Below, in pieces: positions 7,018 through 13,857 of a stretch of 16,117 bases of DNA. A model generated the notes under the pieces. That model was given only the letters and a program-made list of their open reading frames with translations. It was not told the DNA's origin and did no database searches. Made by a program: the position numbers and the translations under genes. Origin of the DNA: an uncultured Porphyromonadaceae bacterium (lineage in GTDB: Bacteria; Bacteroidota; Bacteroidia; Bacteroidales; Muribaculaceae); contig CAMWRO010000032.1 in the NCBI GenBank assembly GCA_947176615.1, positions 1 through 16,117 of the forward strand, given 5' to 3'. Position 1 is the first letter of the stretch. Each line of letters opens with the position of its first letter.

Positions 7018-8289
7018 TTAGTCGATGATGTCAAATCCTGTGTATCGGCGCAGGCACTCGGGGACGATTATACCCTCGGGTGTCTGGTTGTTTTCGAGCA
7101 ATGCGGCCATGATGCGGGGCAGCGCGAGAGCCGAGCCGTTGAGAGTGTGGCACAGGTGGGTTTTCTTGTCCTCGCCACGATAGCGGCACTTGAGACGGTT
7201 GGCCTGATAGGTCTCGAAGTTGGAAACCGACGAAACTTCCAGCCAGCGTTGCTGCGCAGCCGAGAACACCTCGAAGTCAAATGTTATCGCCGAAGTAAAG
7301 CTCATGTCGCCGCCGCATAGACGCAGGATGTGCCACGGCAGACCGAGTTTTTCAAGCAGTCCCTGAACATGGTCTTTCATTTCTTCAAGGGCGGCATAGG
7401 AGTTTTCGGGTTTCTCGATGCGCACGATTTCCACCTTGTCAAACTGGTGCAGGCGGTTGAGACCGCGCACATCCTTGCCATAGCTGCCGGCCTCGCGACG
7501 GAAACATGCCGAGTAGGCGCAGTTTTTCTTGGGAAGGCTTTCGCCGGGTATAATCACGTCGCGGTAGATGTTGGTCACGGGGACTTCGGCGGTGGGAATC
7601 AGATAGAGCTTGTCCTCGTTGACGAGATACATCTGTCCTTCCTTGTCGGGGAGCTGGCCGGTACCGTAACCCGATGCCTCGTTGACAACGTAGGGGGGCT
7701 GGATTTCGAGGTATCCGGCTTTTCCGGCCTCGTCGAGGAAGAACTGAATCAGCGCGCGCTGCAGGCGGGCGCCTTTGCCGATGTAGACGGGGAATCCGGC
7801 ACCGGTGATTTTCACGCCGAGGTCAAAGTCGATAAGGTTGTACTTGCGGGCAAGGTCCCAGTGGGGCAGCGCGTCCTCGGGGAGTTCGGGCATCGGGCCG
7901 CCGGTCTTTTCAACCACGTTGTCGGCAGCTGTCTTGCCTTGGGGCACAGCGTCGCAGGGGAGGTTGGGGATGGTCAGCAGGATGTCGGTCGATTCCTTTT
8001 CGGCAACGGCGACACCGTCGGCGAGAGCCTTCTGCTCGGCTTTGATAGCGGCCACGGTAGCCTTGGCGGCCTCGGCCTCGTCGCGTTTTCCCTCTTTCAT
8101 GAGGCGTCCGATAGAGTCGGCATGCTTTTTCAGGTCGGCCGCGAGATTGTCGGCCTTATATTGCAGTTGGCGGCGCTCGGCATCAAGCTCAAGCAGTCGC
8201 GCGATGAGATCTTTCCCGTCAAATCCCTTGACGGCGAGTCGCTCGACCACGCGCTCGGGATTTTCTTTTATCTGTTGGAGTGTCAGCAT
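7018..8289 (-). CDS. serS: Seryl-tRNA synthetase
   Basis: This class II aminoacyl-tRNA synthetase charges tRNA(Ser), and also tRNA(Sec) where present, with serine in the cytosol. The 423-residue protein begins MLTLQQIKENPERVVERL and then forms the long antiparallel coiled-coil tRNA-binding arm (about 27-105, rich in Lys/Ala/Glu heptads). The catalytic domain carries TAEVP (233-237) for serine and ATP binding, motif 2 FRREAGSYGKDVRGLNRLHQF (263-283) and motif 3 NGSALALPRIMAALLEN (384-400) with its invariant Arg. Length and order are normal for bacterial SerRS. It lies 21 bases downstream of the yqeY-like gene, in the same direction, so the two are almost certainly cotranscribed. Confidence 0.97.
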   Translation of the reverse strand: MLTLQQIKENPERVVERLAVKGFDGKDLIARLLELDAERRQLQYKADNLAADLKKHADSIGRLMKEGKRDEAEAAKATVAAIKAEQKALADGVAVAEKESTDILLTIPNLPCDAVPQGKTAADNVVEKTGGPMPELPEDALPHWDLARKYNLIDFDLGVKITGAGFPVYIGKGARLQRALIQFFLDEAGKAGYLEIQPPYVVNEASGYGTGQLPDKEGQMYLVNEDKLYLIPTAEVPVTNIYRDVIIPGESLPKKNCAYSACFRREAGSYGKDVRGLNRLHQFDKVEIVRIEKPENSYAALEEMKDHVQGLLEKLGLPWHILRLCGGDMSFTSAITFDFEVFSAAQQRWLEVSSVSNFETYQANRLKCRYRGEDKKTHLCHTLNGSALALPRIMAALLENNQTPEGIIVPECLRRYTGFDIID

Positions 8290-8310
8290 TTTAAAATTGT
8301 GAATTATGCA

Positions 8311-8766
8311 TTAAGCATTGTTTAAGAGTTCCTTTGCTTTTGCCGAGATGGCGCGACCGTCGGCACGGCCCGAGAGGGCCTTTGATGCCACGCCCATCAC
8401 CTTGCCGATGTGGGCCGGAGATGTAGCACCCACTTGGGCGATGATTTTTTTCAACTCGGCAGTGAGTTCCTCGTCGGTGAGCTGCTTGGGGAGGTATTCC
8501 TCGATGACGGCAGCCTCGGCAAGCTCGTTGTCACGCAGGTCGATGCGGTTCTGCTCGTCATAGATCTGAGCGGTCTCGCGACGCTGCTTTGCCATCTTGG
8601 CCAAGATTTTGAGCGCGGCCTCGTCGCTGAGGGAACCGTCGCCCCCTTTAGCGGTCTTGGCCTCGATAAACTCCTTCTTTATACCGCGCAATGTCTCAAG
8701 ACGCACCTTGTCGCGGGCAAGCATCGCGGCCTTTATGTCACCGCTCACTTTGTCAAAAAGATCCAT
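8311..8766 (-). CDS. YqeY/GatB-like domain protein
   Basis: This is a 151-residue soluble protein of the YqeY family, whose fold matches the tail domain of GatB and is thought to bind tRNA. Its physiological role is not settled. Recognisable family features are the start MDLFDKVSGDIKAAMLARDKVRLETLR (1-27), KMAKQRRETAQIYDEQNR (57-74), the EEYLPKQLTDEEL block (89-101) and the C-terminal HIGKVMGVASKALSGRADGRAIS (119-141). Length is typical. It is the first gene behind the promoter at 8804-8835, with a leader of about 30 bases, and it directly precedes serS. The pairing fits a translation-related job but does not prove it. Confidence 0.9.
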   Translation of the reverse strand: MDLFDKVSGDIKAAMLARDKVRLETLRGIKKEFIEAKTAKGGDGSLSDEAALKILAKMAKQRRETAQIYDEQNRIDLRDNELAEAAVIEEYLPKQLTDEELTAELKKIIAQVGATSPAHIGKVMGVASKALSGRADGRAISAKAKELLNNA

Positions 8767-8803
8767 AATTACAATGGTTTTTCAGTTATTTTCTTCTAAA
8801 CCG

Positions 8804-8835
8804 CAAAATTACTCCCTTTTCAGCTAATTTCCAAA
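8804..8835 (-). promoter_or_regulatory. Bacteroidales sigma-ABfr promoter for the yqeY-serS-rbfA operon
   Basis: On the - strand, TTTG (8835-8832) is followed by a 20-base spacer and TAATTTTG (8811-8804). This agrees with the Bacteroides -33 TTTG / 19-21 bases / -7 TAnnTTTG consensus at every defined position. Transcription should start near 8797, leaving a leader of about 30 bases before the ATG at 8766. It lies in the 100-base gap after the small lipoprotein gene, which otherwise shows no clear terminator. Confidence 0.78.
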
Positions 8836-8866
8836 AAATTCCACCGGTAGATTACATGGTCGAGAG

Positions 8867-9271
8867 TCAGAACTTGCGGAATTCGAGAAGGGTGGAGTCG
8901 CTGTCGAGAATCATGGTGGAGCGGTTGAGGGTCTCGACACGGAAATCGACGATGGTGTCGCAGAGGCCGCGCGGACGCAGACTCTTGACCTTGGCACCGA
9001 TTGTGGCGACCTTGAGACGGCCGTCGTGGTGGTCAAACCGCGAGTAGGTGAAAAATCCCTTGCCGGGACGCATGTCGACAATATCCATCAGCTCAAGATT
9101 GAAGTCCCAGTATACACGGATGGGGCCGTCGATTTCCTCGCCGGTCGAGTGGTAGACCATGCGGGTTATCTGCCAGCGTCCGTCGAGGTCGCCGTTGTGG
9201 GACATTTTGTTACATGCCGTCAGCGACAGCACGGCCACGAGAAGCAGCAACAGGCATCTTGTATTTTTCAT
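8867..9271 (-). CDS. Small lipocalin-like lipoprotein, function unknown
   Basis: The 134-residue product starts with a lipoprotein signal peptide: Lys/Arg near the start, a Leu/Val-rich core, then lipobox L17-T18-A19-C20. The residues after Cys20 (NKMSHNGD) lack the acidic run that usually marks Bacteroidetes surface-export signals, so I infer a periplasm-facing anchor. The mature part begins with GRWQITRMVY and alternates short beta-type strands (VYWDFNLELMDIV, FFTYSRFDH, LKVATIGAKV, TIVDFRVETL, STMILDSDSTLLEFRKF). This resembles the small lipocalin-like lipoproteins common in Bacteroidales, whose ligands are unknown. It starts 6 bases after the Wzi-family gene stops, so the two are cotranscribed and may act together at the outer membrane. 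The assignment beyond lipoprotein is tentative. Confidence 0.75.
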   Translation of the reverse strand: MKNTRCLLLLLVAVLSLTACNKMSHNGDLDGRWQITRMVYHSTGEEIDGPIRVYWDFNLELMDIVDMRPGKGFFTYSRFDHHDGRLKVATIGAKVKSLRPRGLCDTIVDFRVETLNRSTMILDSDSTLLEFRKF

Positions 9272-9277
9272 CTCTTT

Positions 9278-10759
9278 TCATTTACTGAACGTTACCGTAA
9301 TCATCCCTCCGAGACTGTTGCCGATGTAGGTGCTCTTGTCGGCGGCAATTGCTCCGGAAAATTTCCATGCCTTGTAGCGGCGCGGACGGTAGGTGACCTC
9401 AATCATCCCTGTCCACACGTTGAGCACCTCGTCGAGAGGGTTGCCGTAGGTGCCCCAGTGGCGCACATAGGAACCGAGCACGCGGTAGTGCCATCGGTCG
9501 TCAGGGTCGCCGCAGAATCCGCCGTGGAGTGCGATGATGCGGTTGCTGCGGAAGTTGAGGTCGCCGTTTTTGTTATAGACAGGCGAGCCGAAAAGAGGGT
9601 TGCCGATAGCCTGCCCCCAGTGCTGCCAGCCGCTATAAGTGGAATGGTTGTAATAGTTGTCGGCACCGCTTATCTGGTCGGGGATAATGTTGTCGGTGTC
9701 ATGATACACGGGACCGGTCTGGTCCTTGCTGTAAATGTATTCACCGACGATAGTGGAGACAAACGGGTTGCGGGGCAGCTCGATTTCAAGTCCCCACATG
9801 CCGTCGCGCCACCGGTATTCAAAAAACAGCTGTGAGTGGTCGGTAAACTGGTGCTCGTAATAGGCGCGGATGCTCATCGTCGGGAGCTGCCACTTTAGTG
9901 ACGCGTTCCACGAACCGAGCATGTCGCCGAGGATGTTGTTGTGGTCGACGGGGAGCGTCTCGAAGTCGCCCTTGTAGGGAAACAGGATATTCCAGAAGTC
10001 TTTGAACCGATGCGGGATTTTTACCGGCCGCTTTCCAGGCTCGTAAAGGGTTCCGCTAAAGCGGGCCGGCATTTCAAGACCGCCTTCAAACGTCAGCGGG
10101 AAACGACCGTTGCCAACGCGCACAAACAATGACTTGTCGTGATACAGAACCTTTGTCGCGTAAGCTGACCGTCCGCGGGTAAAGGTGCGCTGCCAGCGTC
10201 CGTCGGTAAAGATTCCGTAGGCAATGTGGCATTTAATCGCAAACCAGTCACGGGTGCCGGGGACGGTGAAATAGTCGAGCAGGCCGGCGCGCACCTGCGG
10301 AATCGGCAGGGCATTACCTGAATAGGTCAGCTCGCCGCTTGACAATTCGGGGTTGACGAGCTCGGGCTGATAGATTTTAGACCCGACAACTATTCCGAGC
10401 TGTTTCCAGCGCATGTCGAAGTACATCTGCCTGACAAAAGTCTCTGCCTCAAAGCGACATGCACCGACAAGCTGTGTGCCAATCTCATAATCGACCACAC
10501 CTTCTATGTCGCTGCGGTAAGTGAATCCCCCCATCAGATAGCCGTTGTTGCGGCGTATTGACCCGAGGCCGTGACGGTTGGACACAAGCCACACAGGGGT
10601 ATGCTGCCCGGCCGAAAGGGTAACTCCGCTCTCGACACTGTAATGAAATCCGTCGGGAACCGACACCGAGTCACGTTGGGCCGCCGAGGCCGTCATACCG
10701 TGCCCGGGAACCAAAGCTGAAAGCAAGATTATAAAATGTAGAACTGAGTGTAAACGCAT
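9278..10759 (-). CDS. Wzi-family capsule-assembly outer-membrane protein
   Basis: This 493-residue outer-membrane beta-barrel protein resembles the Bacteroidetes branch of the Wzi/capsule-assembly family, whose enterobacterial member binds capsule at the cell surface. After the signal peptide the sequence is rich in aromatic, alternating strands. Family-like stretches include TPVWLVSNRHGLGSIRRNNGY, FVRQMYFDMRWKQLGIVVGS and the Pro-Glu-Leu turn after KIYQ; the protein ends in a strand terminating TVTFSK. I chose the ATG at 10759, which gives MRLHSVLHFIILLSALVPG and a plausible signal-peptidase site after TASA (about residue 26). The in-frame ATG at 10852 adds 31 residues without signal character and lies inside a probable -7 promoter box. 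Capsule involvement here is inferred from family only, since no capsule genes are visible. Confidence 0.8.
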   Translation of the reverse strand: MRLHSVLHFIILLSALVPGHGMTASAAQRDSVSVPDGFHYSVESGVTLSAGQHTPVWLVSNRHGLGSIRRNNGYLMGGFTYRSDIEGVVDYEIGTQLVGACRFEAETFVRQMYFDMRWKQLGIVVGSKIYQPELVNPELSSGELTYSGNALPIPQVRAGLLDYFTVPGTRDWFAIKCHIAYGIFTDGRWQRTFTRGRSAYATKVLYHDKSLFVRVGNGRFPLTFEGGLEMPARFSGTLYEPGKRPVKIPHRFKDFWNILFPYKGDFETLPVDHNNILGDMLGSWNASLKWQLPTMSIRAYYEHQFTDHSQLFFEYRWRDGMWGLEIELPRNPFVSTIVGEYIYSKDQTGPVYHDTDNIIPDQISGADNYYNHSTYSGWQHWGQAIGNPLFGSPVYNKNGDLNFRSNRIIALHGGFCGDPDDRWHYRVLGSYVRHWGTYGNPLDEVLNVWTGMIEVTYRPRRYKAWKFSGAIAADKSTYIGNSLGGMITVTFSK

Positions 10760-10849
10760 AAAAAGAATAACGCCCGAATTTACGCCGGGTTTAAAAACTG
10801 TGTGAATTCCCAGACAAAATGACCGATAAGATGTATTTCTTGGGGGGTG

Positions 10850-10857
10850 CAAATATA
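10850..10857 (-). promoter_or_regulatory. Probable -7 box for the Wzi-family/lipoprotein unit
   Basis: TATATTTG on the - strand fits TAnnTTTG exactly. No good TTTG is found at -33; an ATTG at 10879-10876 with an 18-base spacer is the nearest. A start near 10843 would give a leader of about 84 bases to the ATG at 10759, which is one reason to prefer that start codon. Confidence 0.5.
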
Positions 10858-10991
10858 CGACAAAAAAACGAGTTACAATCTTTTTCGGGCAAACAGGCCA
10901 CTATTTTGCCATTTTGACCCTGCAATGCAATACTTTCAGCTAAATTTCACAATTCGTCACGGTGTCAACTCTCTCTGCCGGATATTTGTTG

Positions 10992-10999
10992 TAATTTTG
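10992..10999 (+). promoter_or_regulatory. Probable -7 box for the Ca2+ ATPase gene
   Basis: TAATTTTG matches the -7 consensus and lies 32 bases before the ATG at 11032, predicting a short leader of about 25 bases. There is no matching TTTG at the expected -33 distance. It shares the 272-base divergent region 10760-11031 with the promoter of the Wzi-family gene; I saw no other feature there. Confidence 0.5.
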
Positions 11000-11031
11000 C
11001 ATCGTTTTTCCAAAATCAGACTACCAAAGTA

Positions 11032-13725
11032 ATGCAACAAGAACATTATACCGGCCTGACCGGTGCCGAAGCCGCCGAAAGCCGTCGCAAAAACGGAGTG
11101 AACATCCTGACTCCTCCCGCTCGGGAATCCCTGTGGGTCAAGTATCTAAAGACATTCCGCGACCCGCTGATTATCATTCTGCTTGTCGCGGGAGTGCTCT
11201 CGGTCGGCATATCTTTTTACGAATATTACGGCCTCAACGAAGGTGCCGGAGTGTTCTTCGAGCCTGCGGGAATATTTCTCGCCATCCTTCTCGCCACGGG
11301 TCTCGGGTTTATCTTCGAGACCAAGGCCGCGCGGGAATTTGACATCCTCAACAAGGTCAATGACGACGAGGCGGTTCAGGTAGTGCGTGACGGAAACATC
11401 ACCGAAATCCCGCGCAAGGATGTGGTCGTGGGCGACATCGTCATCCTCAATGCCGGACAGGAAATCCCGGCCGACGGGCGGCTGCTTGAGGCAGTCACGC
11501 TCAATGTCGACGAGTCGACACTGACAGGCGAGCCGATGTGTGCCAAGACCACCGACCCTGCCCACTTTGACAAAGACGCCACTTTCCCCGGCAACATGGT
11601 CATGCGCGGCACCAAGGTCATGGAAGGCCACGGGGTGATGGAGGTCACCGCCGTGGGCGACGCGACCGAAAACGGCAAGGTATTCACCGCCGCCACTATC
11701 GATGACAGCGTCAAGACCCCTCTCAACGAGCAGCTTGACCGCCTCGGGAAAATGATTACGCGAGTCAGCTATATAATAGGTATCGCAGTCGTGGCCGGAC
11801 GGTGCGCGATGTACTTTTTCAACGTCGACCAGCCCGATCTGTTCTCGTTTATCGCCTATTTCCTCCAGACCATAATGATTGCCGTCACCCTCGTTGTGTG
11901 TTCAATCCCCGAGGGATTGCCGATGGCGGTGACTCTCAGTCTCGCCTACTCGATGAGGCGCATGCTGAAAACCAACAACCTCGTGCGCAAGCTCCATGCC
12001 TGCGAGACAATGGGCGCGACAACGGTTATCTGCACCGACAAGACCGGCACTCTGACCCAAAACCGGATGCAGGTGTTCCGCACCAACTTCTACGGACTCG
12101 ACGGGAAGCAGCTCGGCACCGACGCGCTCAGCACCATAATCGCCGAGGGCATCGCCGCCAACTCGACCGCACAGCTCGACAAGAGCGACCCCGCAGCCGC
12201 CAAGGTTCTCGGCAACCCGACCGAGGGGGCACTCCTGCTGTGGCTCGACAGTCAGGGTATCGACTACCGCGCGCTGAAAGACCGCGCCGAGACCATCGAG
12301 GAACTGCCTTTCTCTACCGAGCGCAAATACATGGCGACAGTCGTAAACAGCTCTACCGGCCGGCAAATCCTTTATGTCAAGGGCGCGCCTGAAATCATCT
12401 TCTCCCTGTGCCGCAATATTCCCGAAGGGGTCACTAAGAAAGAGGTCGACGCGCAATTGCTCGAATATCAGAACATGGCGATGCGCACCCTCGGTTTCGC
12501 TTATCAGGAACTCGCTCCCGGCGATGCGACTTTCAGCGACGGACGTGTGACAGCGACCAATCTGACCTTCCTCGGCATCGCGGCCATCTCCGACCCCGTG
12601 CGCCCCGACGTGCCCGATGCGGTGGCCGAGTGCATCCACGCCGGCATCGGAATCAAAATCGTCACCGGCGACACTCCCGGGACCGCCCGCGAGATTGGAC
12701 GCGAGATAGGACTGTGGGACGACAAGACCGACAGTGACCGCAACATCATCACCGGCACCGAATTTGCCGCGCTTGACGACAAGGAACTCCATGACCGCGT
12801 CAACGACATCAAAATCATCGCCCGGGCGCGGCCGATGGATAAGAAACGCCTTGTAGAGGCACTCCAGCAGCGCGGTCAGGTGGTAGCGGTCACGGGCGAC
12901 GGGACCAACGACGCTCCCGCTCTGAAAGCCGCCCATGTCGGACTCTCGATGGGCGACGGAACCTCCGTGGCCAAGGAGGCAAGCGACATCACCATCATCG
13001 ACAACTCGTTTACCTCGATAGGCCGCGCCGTCATGTGGGGCCGCTCGCTCTACCGCAACCTCCAGCGGTTCATCCTGTTCCAGATGACAGTCAACGTCGT
13101 GGCGTGCCTCATCGTCCTTGTCGGCTCCTTCATGGGGATGCAGTCGCCGCTGACGGTCACTCAGATGCTGTGGGTCAACCTGATCATGGACACATTTGCC
13201 GCTATGGCCCTATCGTCGCTCCCGCCGTCGCGCTCGGTAATGGACGAGAAACCGCGTTCCCGCTCGGCCTTCATCATCAGCCGTCCCATGTGGCGGTTCA
13301 TCATCGGCACCGGCGCGATATTCTTCATCCTCCTGACCGGGTTCCTGTACTGTCTCGAACACTCTGACATCACGTCGCTGACCACAATCGGACATGCCGA
13401 ATGGATTCCCGAGAACAAGGGCCTCAGTCCCTACGAGCTAAGCCTGTTCTTCACCACCTTCATCTTCCTCCAGTTCTGGAACATGTTCAATGCCAAGGCT
13501 TTCGCCACCCACCGCTCGGCACTCCATTTCAAGAACTGCGGCGAATTTCTCACCATCGCCCTGTTCATCCTCGTCGGGCAAGTAGTCATCGTCACCATCG
13601 GCGGCCGTTTCTTCAACGTCGTCCCTCTGTCGCTGACTGACTGGCTCATCATCATCGGCTCGACCTCGCTCGTCCTCTGGGTGGGCGAAATCCTCCGTCT
13701 CCTCAATCCCCGCAGATCGCGATAA
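11032..13725 (+). CDS. Calcium-translocating P-type ATPase, PMCA type
   Basis: This 897-residue P2-type ATPase of the inner membrane probably exports Ca2+. An N-terminal cation-ATPase segment begins HYTGLTGAEAAESRRKNG. The actuator motif TGEP lies at 165-168. TM4 carries PEGLPMAVTLSLAY from P293, with ion-binding backbone and Glu294. The phosphorylation motif DKTGTLT starts at D336, and the hinge TGDGTNDAPALK at 621-632. TM6 has NLIMDTFAAMAL with N716 and D720, the pair and wording typical of plasma-membrane Ca2+ pumps rather than Na+/K+ or heavy-metal ATPases. No N-terminal metal-binding domain and no long regulatory C-terminus are present. Length is normal for the Bacteroidales members. It is divergent from the Wzi-family gene and followed by GH92 after 132 bases with no clear terminator. 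Ion specificity is inferred from motifs. Confidence 0.93.
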   Translation: MQQEHYTGLTGAEAAESRRKNGVNILTPPARESLWVKYLKTFRDPLIIILLVAGVLSVGISFYEYYGLNEGAGVFFEPAGIFLAILLATGLGFIFETKAAREFDILNKVNDDEAVQVVRDGNITEIPRKDVVVGDIVILNAGQEIPADGRLLEAVTLNVDESTLTGEPMCAKTTDPAHFDKDATFPGNMVMRGTKVMEGHGVMEVTAVGDATENGKVFTAATIDDSVKTPLNEQLDRLGKMITRVSYIIGIAVVAGRCAMYFFNVDQPDLFSFIAYFLQTIMIAVTLVVCSIPEGLPMAVTLSLAYSMRRMLKTNNLVRKLHACETMGATTVICTDKTGTLTQNRMQVFRTNFYGLDGKQLGTDALSTIIAEGIAANSTAQLDKSDPAAAKVLGNPTEGALLLWLDSQGIDYRALKDRAETIEELPFSTERKYMATVVNSSTGRQILYVKGAPEIIFSLCRNIPEGVTKKEVDAQLLEYQNMAMRTLGFAYQELAPGDATFSDGRVTATNLTFLGIAAISDPVRPDVPDAVAECIHAGIGIKIVTGDTPGTAREIGREIGLWDDKTDSDRNIITGTEFAALDDKELHDRVNDIKIIARARPMDKKRLVEALQQRGQVVAVTGDGTNDAPALKAAHVGLSMGDGTSVAKEASDITIIDNSFTSIGRAVMWGRSLYRNLQRFILFQMTVNVVACLIVLVGSFMGMQSPLTVTQMLWVNLIMDTFAAMALSSLPPSRSVMDEKPRSRSAFIISRPMWRFIIGTGAIFFILLTGFLYCLEHSDITSLTTIGHAEWIPENKGLSPYELSLFFTTFIFLQFWNMFNAKAFATHRSALHFKNCGEFLTIALFILVGQVVIVTIGGRFFNVVPLSLTDWLIIIGSTSLVLWVGEILRLLNPRRSR

Positions 13726-13831
13726 ATCCCGATGCAAGGACAAAACACCCGCAACGCCCGAATAAGCGGCAATTGATTGATTTGTTGCATTAATTGACAC
13801 AAGGGGATTAGGCTGCGAGGGGTTTTGTGGC

Positions 13832-13839
13832 TAACTTTG
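13832..13839 (+). promoter_or_regulatory. Probable -7 box for the GH92 gene, within a small palindrome
   Basis: TAACTTTG fits TAnnTTTG and lies 18 bases before the ATG at 13858, which would leave a very short leader. No TTTG occurs at the expected -33 distance. The box is flanked by TTTTGT (13823-13828) and ACAAAA (13842-13847), a 6-base inverted pair 13 bases apart that could be an operator, though such AT pairs occur by chance. Confidence 0.42.
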
Positions 13840-13857
13840 TGACAAAATATTTTTGCA

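Noticed and set aside
7330..8325. 331-codon open frame on the + strand
   Set aside because: It is antisense to serS, which has complete class II synthetase motifs; the product looks like reverse-strand translation of them.
11902..12936. 344-codon open frame on the - strand
   Set aside because: It is antisense to the central part of the Ca2+ ATPase and has the same shadow composition; no independent promoter or motif was seen.
13726..13800. Possible terminator after the Ca2+ ATPase gene
   Set aside because: Only a short CAATT/AATTG inverted pair is visible, with no GC-rich stem and no T run.
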